Shown: piece after piece, positions 42,187 to 50,500 of the stretch
How positions within the stretch are numbered: position 1 is the stretch's first letter
Layout: the number at the start of each line of letters is the position of its first letter
From: Caulobacteraceae bacterium
GTDB taxonomy: Bacteria > Pseudomonadota > Alphaproteobacteria > Caulobacterales > Caulobacteraceae
Length of the DNA stretch: 64,000 bases
Assembly (NCBI GenBank): GCA_019746095.1
Contig: JAIESL010000002.1
Location: forward strand, 36,603-100,602
Reading direction: 5' to 3'
Program-made: the position numbers and the translations under genes
The notes under the pieces: generated by a model
The model's database searches: none
What the model was told of the DNA's origin: nothing
What the model saw: only the letters and a program-made list of their open reading frames with translations

Positions 42187-42965
42187 CAGGATTTCCAGGG
42201 CGCACCCGCGGCCCACAACTCTTCGAGATGGTCCTTGTCCCGCAGTGTATCCATCGGCTGCCAGAAGCCGTCATGACGAAACGCCATCAGTTCGCCCTCC
42301 GCCGCCAGCGTCTCGAGCGGGCCCTTCTCGAAGACGGTGTCATCGCCCTGGATCAGGTTGAGCACGGACGGGTTCAGAACGAAAAAGCCGCCATTGATAT
42401 AGCCGGCCTCATTGTGCGGCTTCTCGACAAACCGGGTGACGGCGTCGCCCTCCATGTCCAGCGCACCGAACCGGGCCAGGGGCGTGGTGGCCGTCACCGT
42501 CGCCTTCTTTCCGTGACCCTCATGGAAGGCGATCAGCCGGCCGATATCCACATCCGAGACCCCGTCACCATAGGTCATGCAAAAAAATGGATCATTGCGC
42601 ACATAGCTGGCGACCCGGCCGACTCGACCACCGGTCAGGGTGTCCTGCCCGGTGTCGACAAGCGTGACACGCCAGGGCTCGACATTGCTCTGGTGGATAG
42701 TCACGGACCCACTCTCAAGGTCCAAGGTCAGGTCAGCGTTCTGATAGGAATAGCTGAGGAAATATTCCTTTATCTTGTGGCCGAGGTAGCCGCAGCAGAT
42801 CACGAAGTCATTCACGCCGTATTGGCTGTAGCTTTTCATGATGTGCCAAAGGAGTGGCCGGCCGCCGATCTCGACCATGGGTTTGGGTCGAACCGCCGTT
42901 TCCTCGGCAATCCGGGTTCCCTTGCCGCCAGCAAGGATCACGGCCTTTATGGTGTTCGGCTTCAA
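42183..42965 (-). CDS. rfbF: Glucose-1-phosphate cytidylyltransferase
   Basis: This 260-residue nucleotidyltransferase begins KAVILAGGKGTRIAEET, with RPKPMVEIGGRPLLWHIM near residue 26 and the product-site segment FVEKPHNEAGYINGGFFVLNP near residues 165-186. The family makes CDP-glucose from CTP and glucose-1-phosphate. Length and layout match RfbF/DdhA. It lies between the ThDP enzyme gene and rfbG and overlaps rfbG by 4 bases. Confidence 0.95.
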   Translation of the reverse strand: MKPNTIKAVILAGGKGTRIAEETAVRPKPMVEIGGRPLLWHIMKSYSQYGVNDFVICCGYLGHKIKEYFLSYSYQNADLTLDLESGSVTIHQSNVEPWRVTLVDTGQDTLTGGRVGRVASYVRNDPFFCMTYGDGVSDVDIGRLIAFHEGHGKKATVTATTPLARFGALDMEGDAVTRFVEKPHNEAGYINGGFFVLNPSVLNLIQGDDTVFEKGPLETLAAEGELMAFRHDGFWQPMDTLRDKDHLEELWAAGAPWKSW

Positions 42966-42976
42966 GGCGTATCCTT

Positions 42977-44734
42977 TCAGGCCGGTAGCCAGGCGCCGAC
43001 GCGCGCCAGGGTTTCGTCGGTTAGCGGCGGCGTCATCCGGTGCAGTGGATTTGATACCATGCCGCCCCCTTCCACCATCCGGCTGGTGATCCGCGGGAAA
43101 TAGGTTTGCTTGGGATCCACGGGCACGATGAAGGCCTGCACGCCCGGGCCGTTGAAGCGCTCCAGAAACGCCGGGTCGGATTCGAAGCCATCGGCCAGAG
43201 CCATGCAGGACACGTCCCAGACGTCGAACAGTCGCGACCAGTCTGGTAGACCCAAACCGGTGGCGCGATCACAGCCGACATAGCGGCCCTGGAAATAGTT
43301 CACCTGCACCGACCGGATCGAGGCGTAGCCATTGTCGTCGAAGATGAAAATCTTCAGGTCGAGGTCGTTCACGGCCGCCGTGCCGATTTCCTGCAGGTTC
43401 TGGGAGAAGCCCCCGTCGCCCTCGACCAAAATGGTGCGCCGGCCCGAGGCGATGGCTGCACCGATCGCCCCGCTCAGGCCATAGCCCATGGACGCCAGCC
43501 CCTTGTTGGTGACCATCCGCTGGCCGGCCTGCATCTCGAAGGCCTGCATCATCACCGTGAACGCACCGCCGCTGCTGCACGGTATGACTATGTCCTCGGG
43601 CGTGCTCAGCGCGCCCAGCGCCGTCGCCACCTCATGGGGAGACAGAAAGCCCGGCCCAGTGGTGTTCGCCTCCAGCAGCGGCACCTCGCGGCGAACCTGC
43701 CGGCAATAGTCCAGCCAGTCGCCATGCTCCCCGAGGTTCCGGTCCAGCAATGCCTCCAGCAGGGCGTTGGCATCCGCACAAATCGGCCAGGCCGTCTGCG
43801 GGTGCCCCTTGGTCAGCTCCCGATCATCAATGTCGACATGGACGATCTCGCCCGCCGGCACGAACTCCTGCCAGTTGAAGCCGCTTTGCTGGTAGCCCAG
43901 CCGCGTGCCCAGGGCGATCAGCAGGTCGGACTGCTGCACGATCAGATTAGCCGAACGCTGCCCCCAGGTGTTGGCCCGCCCGACATACATGGGATGGTCC
44001 CGCCCGATCCGGTCTGCACCGTTCCAGGTCGTGGCGACCGGAATGCCGGCGGCCTCCAGCGCACCTGCCAGCCGCTGTCCCGTGTGATGGTCGACCCCGC
44101 CCCCAAGGAGGAAGAGCGGACGACGGGCCGCGCGGACCTTTTCGGCAAGGGTGTCGACTTCGGGGGCCCCGAGGGCCGGCGCTGACGGCCGCGCCGGTGC
44201 CTGACCAGCGAGAGCGGCCGGATCAACCTCGCGCCCCTGGATATCGAGCGGCAGTTCGAGAAACACCGGGCCGCGACGGCCGTGGCTGCCCGCCTCTGCG
44301 CGCTCGACGAAGGCACCCTGGTCCAGCACTGCCTCGATAGTCGAGGCGTGGGCCGTGATCGAGCTGACGATCGAAACGCCATCGATCTCCTGGATCCCGC
44401 GCTGGCGGACCTCGCCCCGACTGAGATCAGCCGTCTTGACCTGCCCGCCCAGAACCAGAAGCTCCCGGCTTTCCAGCCAGGCCCCGGAGATCGCCGTCAC
44501 CAGATTGGTCAGGCCGGGCCCTGCGGTGACGAGCGCCAGCGCGCGCCGGCCGTCACCGACGGCGTTGAAGTATTCGACCGCTACGCCCGCCGCTACCTCA
44601 TGCACAGTGGCGATGCAGGTCATCTTCCGGCTGCAGCTGTCCAGGAGGTGCATGATGTTGCCGCCCCCAACGTAGAAGCAGTGGGTGTAGCCGAGCTCAA
44701 CCAGCCAATCGACGATCTGATCGCTGTACTTCAT
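42977..44734 (-). CDS. Thiamine diphosphate-dependent enzyme, acetolactate-synthase-like (YerE-type candidate)
   Basis: This 585-residue enzyme has the three-domain layout of acetohydroxyacid synthase-like ThDP proteins. The N-terminal Pyr domain has the activating glutamate in VHEVAAGVAVEYFN near residue 45 and TAGPGLTNLVTAISGAW near 72. A middle domain holds LFLLGGGVDHHTG near 205. The C-terminal PP domain has the Mg-ThDP motif EGDGGFSQN...DDNGYASI near 440-475. YerE, a relative, joins a two-carbon unit from pyruvate to C4 of CDP-3,6-dideoxy-4-keto-hexose in yersiniose synthesis, and rfbF/G/H are the next genes. Alternatively it handles another donor, because dehydroquinate-synthase-like and aldolase genes are adjacent. 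Activity is inferred. Confidence 0.85.
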   Translation of the reverse strand: MKYSDQIVDWLVELGYTHCFYVGGGNIMHLLDSCSRKMTCIATVHEVAAGVAVEYFNAVGDGRRALALVTAGPGLTNLVTAISGAWLESRELLVLGGQVKTADLSRGEVRQRGIQEIDGVSIVSSITAHASTIEAVLDQGAFVERAEAGSHGRRGPVFLELPLDIQGREVDPAALAGQAPARPSAPALGAPEVDTLAEKVRAARRPLFLLGGGVDHHTGQRLAGALEAAGIPVATTWNGADRIGRDHPMYVGRANTWGQRSANLIVQQSDLLIALGTRLGYQQSGFNWQEFVPAGEIVHVDIDDRELTKGHPQTAWPICADANALLEALLDRNLGEHGDWLDYCRQVRREVPLLEANTTGPGFLSPHEVATALGALSTPEDIVIPCSSGGAFTVMMQAFEMQAGQRMVTNKGLASMGYGLSGAIGAAIASGRRTILVEGDGGFSQNLQEIGTAAVNDLDLKIFIFDDNGYASIRSVQVNYFQGRYVGCDRATGLGLPDWSRLFDVWDVSCMALADGFESDPAFLERFNGPGVQAFIVPVDPKQTYFPRITSRMVEGGGMVSNPLHRMTPPLTDETLARVGAWLPA

Positions 44735-45810
44735 GCGGCGTAACGGGCTTTCATCTGGACGAAGGCGGTCTGGATCAGGGCTTCGGTTTCAGGGCTTCGG
44801 CTCAGTTCGACCCGCTCCACGCCGCCCGCTGCAAGCGGCAGGACGACGGCGAAGGTATCGGCCGTGTGCTTCTTGTCGCCGCGAAACGCTACCATCAACC
44901 TGTCCGGCGAAAGTTCGGCCACCAGCGGCGCGAGGTCAGGGACTTCCCGAAGCAGGCTGTCGATATGGGACTCAAACTCGGCCGTCGGCCCTGCGCCGGC
45001 CTCGAGCCGCCCCAGAGAACGGGACATGGCACCGGCCGCCATCATGCCCAGTCCTACCGCGATCCCGTGCGACAAGCGGAAGTCCGATGCCGACTCGATC
45101 GCATGCCCGAAGGTGTGACCGTAGTTGAGCAGCAGCCGCTCGGCCTGATCAAACTCATCGATCTCAAGGAACCATTTCTTGGACGCCAGACTGAGGCCGA
45201 TCACCTCCCCCAGCACCCCGGTCCCGGCCGCGACGCCCGGCTCCAGCGCCCGATAGGCTTCAAACGCCTCCGCAGAGCGGGCAAAGCAGATCTTGGCCGC
45301 CTCGCACAGGCCTGCGATCCGCTGCTCCGCCGACAGCGTTTCGCAAAGACCGGGATCGATCAGGATGGACTGTGGCGGGTGGAAGGTGCCGACCAGATTC
45401 TTGTAGGGGCCGGCGTTGATGGAGGACTTTCCGCCGATACAGCTGTCGACCATGGCCAGCAGGGTCGTCGGCGCATAGTCCCACTTCAGCCCCCGCATAT
45501 AGACCGAGGCCACAAACCCGGCGACGTCCTGCACGATGCCGCCGCCCACGGCGATGAGCCGCGTGCGGCGCGATGCGCCCGCCTCCCGAAGGGCGGTAAT
45601 GATGTCGGGAATTCCGTCCAGACTCTTGGTCGTCTCGAGCGCGGGTACGCTGATCACGGCGACGCCGCGCCCCTCGAACCAGTCGGCGAAATAGGCGTCG
45701 CACAGGATAACGATATCACCGCCGCGCCCGACCAAAGGTTCCAGCGACCCCGGCTGGATGCAGGCGGTATAGGTGCCGCTCGCCGCCCTGATCTCAAACG
45801 AGGCGGACAT
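44731..45810 (-). CDS. Dehydroquinate-synthase-like cyclase
   Basis: This 359-residue protein belongs to the sugar-phosphate cyclase family (AroB type). It has VGGGIVQDVAGFVAS near residue 88, PTTLLAMVDSCIGGKSSIN near 118, KNLVGTFHPP near 138, and the zinc ligands in NYGHTFGHAIE near 230. It departs from true AroB: the segment after the second motif is CEAAKICFA rather than EVIKYGLI-like, and HGIAVGLGM replaces HGEAV. Such enzymes cyclise heptulose phosphates to carbocycles. Within a CDP-sugar operon and with an adjoining ThDP enzyme, it may build a carbocyclic unit for surface sugar. It is unlikely to be the housekeeping AroB. Confidence 0.85.
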   Translation of the reverse strand: MSASFEIRAASGTYTACIQPGSLEPLVGRGGDIVILCDAYFADWFEGRGVAVISVPALETTKSLDGIPDIITALREAGASRRTRLIAVGGGIVQDVAGFVASVYMRGLKWDYAPTTLLAMVDSCIGGKSSINAGPYKNLVGTFHPPQSILIDPGLCETLSAEQRIAGLCEAAKICFARSAEAFEAYRALEPGVAAGTGVLGEVIGLSLASKKWFLEIDEFDQAERLLLNYGHTFGHAIESASDFRLSHGIAVGLGMMAAGAMSRSLGRLEAGAGPTAEFESHIDSLLREVPDLAPLVAELSPDRLMVAFRGDKKHTADTFAVVLPLAAGGVERVELSRSPETEALIQTAFVQMKARYAA

Positions 45811-46546
45811 TGCTGAACCCCAGGTCGGCTGTAATGGATTGACCGGTTACGACGGTATTCTGATCCGAACACAGGAATACGACCAGCCGTGCGATGCCGT
45901 CGGGCGTCGCAAGCGCATTGAACGGGGTCGCCTGTGCCACCTGCTCAACCTGTTCGGGCGCCAACGCCGCATGGGTCATGGGTGTGTCCAGAACACCCGG
46001 AAGAACCGCATTGATCAGATGACCGTCCGTGGCCAGATCGACGCTGGCCGACCGCACAAACCCGCCAAGAGCGGCCTTGGTCATCGTGTAGGACAGTTTG
46101 GTCTGACGGGCCCGCTCCTGCCAGATCGAGCTCACCACGCAAAGCCGCGCGCCCGCGGGGCTGAGCAGGTTTGCGGTCAGCAATGCATTCAAACTACGGG
46201 CAATAAACAGGCAGTTGGCCTCATAGAGCTCAGCGCTCGCCACCGCGTCGAAATCCACAACGCTGTCCTGGCGGTTCGCGCCCTGCGCCCAGCAGACGGC
46301 GTCGAAAGGCCCGTGCGGGGCGAAATCGGACGGCGAGAACCCATCTCCGGCCGGATCGTAGCGGACCCAGGCTGCGTCCGCCGTGTCGGGATGCTGCGAA
46401 CGTGAAACGCCCGTCACGGACCACCCCCCGGCGCGGGCACTGTCGCCAACGGCCTGTCCGATCGCACCGGACGCGCCGAACAGCAGAAGTCTCCAGCCAG
46501 ACGGGTTCAACTCAGCGGGTTCCAGGTCGATCTCTCCCTCGGGCAA
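45794..46546 (-). CDS. Short-chain dehydrogenase/reductase (SDR)
   Basis: This protein of about 250 residues has the classical SDR fold with LLFGASGAIGQAV near residue 20, VVSSIWQERARQTKLSYTMTKAAL (Ser, Tyr, Lys triad, near 130-152) and the C-terminal VVTGQSITADLG. It starts at TTG 46546 or a later TTG 46510; neither has a strong ribosome-binding site. It overlaps the cyclase gene by 17 bases. It likely reduces a keto group of the cyclised or branched intermediate; no substrate is assignable from sequence. Confidence 0.82.
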   Translation of the reverse strand: MPEGEIDLEPAELNPSGWRLLLFGASGAIGQAVGDSARAGGWSVTGVSRSQHPDTADAAWVRYDPAGDGFSPSDFAPHGPFDAVCWAQGANRQDSVVDFDAVASAELYEANCLFIARSLNALLTANLLSPAGARLCVVSSIWQERARQTKLSYTMTKAALGGFVRSASVDLATDGHLINAVLPGVLDTPMTHAALAPEQVEQVAQATPFNALATPDGIARLVVFLCSDQNTVVTGQSITADLGFSNVRLV

Positions 46547-46567
46547 GTCGGCGTCCGATCGTCGCCG

Positions 46568-47374
46568 TCAGCCCGCGATCCGCGCCCGATCATTCGAGGC
46601 GAGACGGCGCTCGATCATCGTGATCCGGGCGGCGTCCTCTTGGGCGATCGAGCCATAGTAGTCGCGCTTGTTCCTCAGCCAGGCCAGCTCGAACTGCACG
46701 GCGGTTTCGATCCCCGCGGCGATGTTCGGGTGGGTCACTGCCTCGCCGTCAAAAATGACCTTTCGGGTCTCGAAGCGGTCCAGCCTTACGGCCCGGATTT
46801 CCCGAAGCGCAGGCGTACTCGCCGTCGACACCGACCCACCGACCACCAGCTCGAGATCCAGGTCCCGCGCCACCTGTGCCACTTGCAGAACAGCATCGGT
46901 CACGCCCCGCGTGTCAACGTCGCCTCGGGGCAGCCCGCACGAGAGGGTGAAATCGACCCGGCCGAAGACGATCCCGGCGAGGTGACCCTTGGCGTCCCGC
47001 GCCATCACGTCGAGGTTCCGCAGGGTGGTGTCAGTCTCGAGATTGAACAGGAAGGACGTCTCCGCCTGGTCTTCGGCGTTGTGCGTCTTGTCCTTCGCCT
47101 CAATGAATTTCGACAGCGCATAGGGTGTCTCCACCATGGGCGCGATCACATAGTCGATGCCGTACAGACGGCATGCAAGCAGATCGCTGACGGCCTCGCA
47201 GCCCCCGATCTTCAACGCGACCTTCAGGTCGGCCTTGCGTGCGATTTCAAGGAGCCGAAGAAATTCGTCGGGCCGGGTGCCCTCGGCTTCGAACTCGGCC
47301 TTGACGGCGACCACGCCGTGGTCCCCGCGGCCACGCCGGAGCAATTCCAGCATTTCGCGCTCAACGAGATTCAA
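46568..47374 (-). CDS. HpcH/HpaI-like aldolase/citrate-lyase-family protein
   Basis: This 268-residue protein resembles the HpcH/CitE beta/alpha barrel: AVKAEFEAEGTRPDEFLRL near residue 24, LKIGGCEAVSDLLACR near 52, DYVIAPMVETPYALSKF near 74, and FGRVDFTLSCGLP near 138. The family includes metal-dependent aldolases that add pyruvate or acetyl units to aldehydes. It is the first gene of the minus-strand operon. The start TTG 47374 follows GAGGG by about nine bases. In this operon it may supply or condense a short carbon unit onto a sugar; the function is inferred. Confidence 0.8.
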   Translation of the reverse strand: MNLVEREMLELLRRGRGDHGVVAVKAEFEAEGTRPDEFLRLLEIARKADLKVALKIGGCEAVSDLLACRLYGIDYVIAPMVETPYALSKFIEAKDKTHNAEDQAETSFLFNLETDTTLRNLDVMARDAKGHLAGIVFGRVDFTLSCGLPRGDVDTRGVTDAVLQVAQVARDLDLELVVGGSVSTASTPALREIRAVRLDRFETRKVIFDGEAVTHPNIAAGIETAVQFELAWLRNKRDYYGSIAQEDAARITMIERRLASNDRARIAG

Positions 47375-47521
47375 CTCTGGCCCTCACATCGATTGTAACG
47401 CGGTCACACGACCAACACCGAAGGGCGCAGCTATACGCGCCACTCCAGGCGGACATTCAACAGCGGGCGGCACAGGTCAACCCAATACACGCCGCAGCCG
47501 ATCCGCAAGATCGCCCCGGGA

Positions 47522-47560
47522 CCCTGCCCGGACCACGCAGCCTGCGCGGTCCGGGCAGGG
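47522..47560. terminator. Strong hairpin after the RTX gene
   Basis: An 18-base stem (CCCTGCCCGGACC...) has one mismatch and a loop of about three bases. It lies just past the RTX gene stop (47571 on the minus strand) and before the aldolase gene. No U-tract follows on the minus strand, so it may stabilise the transcript or act as a Rho-assisted end rather than a classical terminator. Confidence 0.6.
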
Positions 47561-47570
47561 AGGCATTTCC

Positions 47571-50500
47571 CTAGTTCCAGATCTCATCTTGCGGGCGGGA
47601 GACGATCCCCGACCAGTCGTCAGCCAACGTCAGGCTGTCTCCGGGAGCCCGCAGATGCAGCGGGTTCTCAAGAGCCAAGATCATCAGGGAACCGGAGTTG
47701 AGCGCCGCATCCGCGGTCAGCCCGAGGCCGCTGTTAAAGTCGTCCATCAGGGCGGGCATGACGGGCGGGCCATCGTCGAACTTGCCGGTGAGGATGAAGC
47801 TGTCATCCATGGCCGGCAGGACCTGCGGCGAAACCCCGTCCGTCACCACAAACAGATCGCCTTCGTCCGCAGGCAGGTCGGCGACCGGGAGCAGGGTCTG
47901 CGCCGTATCGCCGTCGCGCGGCGCGAAGTCGGTCGCCGTAAACCTATCGCGAATCAGGAACTCGTCCTCGACGCCCGGCAGGGTCTGGGGTCCGTGATCC
48001 AACCCCTTATCGTCCGACGCTCTCGGAAGGACCTCGGGTCCGACGGCTGTCTTGTCGGAGACCTCGGCAGGAAGGACTTCCGGGCCCGTCGCCGTCTTGT
48101 CGAAGACCTGGGCAGGTAGGACCTCGGGTCCGGCGGCTGTCTTGTCGAAGACCTGTGCAGGAAGGACTTCGGGGCCAGTCGCCGTCTTGTCGAAGACCTG
48201 GGCAGGCAGCACCTGCGGCGCTGCGGGCGCCGCCGCCGGCAAGGACGTGGTCGAGCCGTCACTGAAGCGCAGGGTCTCAACCCCCGTGAGCAGGTCGGAT
48301 CCGTCGCGGCCGGTGACCGTGTCGGTCACACGGTAACCGCCGGCCACGGCCGTTACGGTGTACTGTGAACTCAGGCCTTGGAGTTCGACGACGTCGGTGC
48401 CCGCACCGCCTTCAATCGTGTCATCACCTGCATTGCCGCGAATGATGTCATTACCATCGCCGCCCCGCAGGGTATCCGCACCGCCGCCACCGATCAGCAG
48501 GTCGTCGCCGCCCCGACCTTCAAAGGTCACGGGAGCAACGATGCCGATAGCCGCGATGGTGTTGTTGCCCTCGCTGCCGATGCCCAGTCGGGCACCACCG
48601 CCTGCGTCCACCGACCCGTCGAACTGGATGTTCTCGATCGAGTTGGTGCTGATCGCCACGCCGCCGGCTGAACCACCGTTGATCGTCAGGTCGAGACTTG
48701 CCCCGCCGCCGCGCAGGATGATGGTGTCGGTGCCCGCGCCGCCAAAGACCTGGGTCGAACCGCCCGGCTCGCCGACGGCGAACAGGAAGGCATCGTTACC
48801 ATCGTCGCCGTGCAGGACATCAGATCCGCCGTCGCCGGAGATCACATCATTGCCGGCCCCGCCACGTACGGTGTCGTTCCCGGTGCCCGCGGCGATCGCG
48901 TCATCGCCGTCACCGCCGTCCAGCACATCGTTGCCCGCAAGGCCATTGATCGTGTCATTGCCGCCCAGGCCGTTGATCACATCGGCGAACGGCGTACCGT
49001 TCAACGTGTCAGCACCGGCGGTACCGTCGATCGGATCGGGCGTCAGGGGCGCCCCGGCCGGATCGAACAGGCCGTCCGCGAACTGCAGCCGCTCGACATT
49101 GGTCACGGTGTCCGTGCCATCCGGCCCCGTCACTGTAGTGACCCCGGCCAGCAGGGTGATCGTGTAGGCGGACCGGTTGCCCGTAAACAGCGCCGTGTCG
49201 GTGCCGTCCCCGCCGTTCAGTGTATCGTTGCCGGCACCACCGTTCAGAATATCCGTGCCGTCTCCACCCAGCAGGGTATCTCCCCCACCGCCGCCGATCA
49301 GCAGGTCGTCGCCAGCCCGGCCCTCGAAGGTGACGGAGGCCAGGATACCGATCGCTGCGATGACGTTATTGCCGGCACTGCCGATGCCCAGCCGGGCACC
49401 GCCGCCTGAATCAACCGACCCGTCGAACTGGATGTTTTCGATCAGATTGGTGCTGATCGCCACGCCGCCGGCCGAGCCGCCGTTGGTGGTCAGATCGATA
49501 CTGGCCCCGCCACCGCGCAGGATGATGGTGTCCGTACCGGCACCGCCATAGACCTGGGTCGAACCGCCGGGCTCGCCGACCGCGAACAGGAAGGCGTCGT
49601 CGCCGTCCTCGCCGAACAGGATGTCCGAACCGCCGTCACCCGAGATAACGTCATTGCCGGTACCGCCATAGATCCAGTCAGCACCCAGGCCGCCCGCGAG
49701 GCTGTCCGTGCCGGCCCCGCCTTCGATCGTGTCATTGCCGTCACCGCCACTGACCGTGTCATTTCCGTCGCCACCCAACAGCGTGTCGGCCCCGCTGCCG
49801 CCGATCAGCAGATCGTCGCCGCCGCGACCTTCAAATCTCACAGCCGCTGCAATGCCCAGCGCCACAATAGAGTTGTTCGCCGCACTGCCGATGGCCAGTC
49901 GCGAGCCGCCGCCGGAATCCACCGAACCGTCGAACTGTACATTCTCGATCGAGTTGGTGCTGATCGACACGCCGCCGGCCGAACCGCCGTTCGCGGTCAG
50001 ATCGATGCTGGCCCCGCCGCCGCGCAGGATGAGAGTGTCAGCCCCCGCCCCGCCGAAGACCTGGGTCGAACCGCCAGGCTCGCCGACCGCGAACAGGAAA
50101 GCGTCATCGCCGTCGTCGCCGTGCAGCACATCCGAACCGCCGTCACCCGAGATGACGTCATTGCCGGTACCGCCGCGGACGGTATCGTTCCCCAGCCCTG
50201 CTGCGATGGCGTCGTTGCCGTCCCCGCCGTCGATCGTGTCGTCCCCGGCCCCGCCGTTGATAATGTCGTTGCCGCCCAGGCCATTGATTACATCTGTCCC
50301 GGACGTCCCGTTCAGGGTGTCGGCACCGGAGGTGCCGTTGATCGGACCGCCGGTCAGCGGCGCACCGGCCGCATCCGTGATCTGGTCAGCGAACTGCAGA
50401 CGTTCGACGTTGGTGACCGTGTCCGTGCCATCCGGCCCGGTGATCGTCGTCACCCCGCCCGAGACAGTGATGGTGTAGGACGCGCGGTTGCCAAAGAAGA

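Noticed and set aside
44731..45810. Housekeeping aroB
   Set aside because: Active-site segments differ from AroB and it lies within a sugar operon without aroK or other shikimate genes.
48025..48204. CRISPR-like tandem array
   Set aside because: Units are contiguous with no spacers, of 45 bases, in frame and coding; they are protein repeats.
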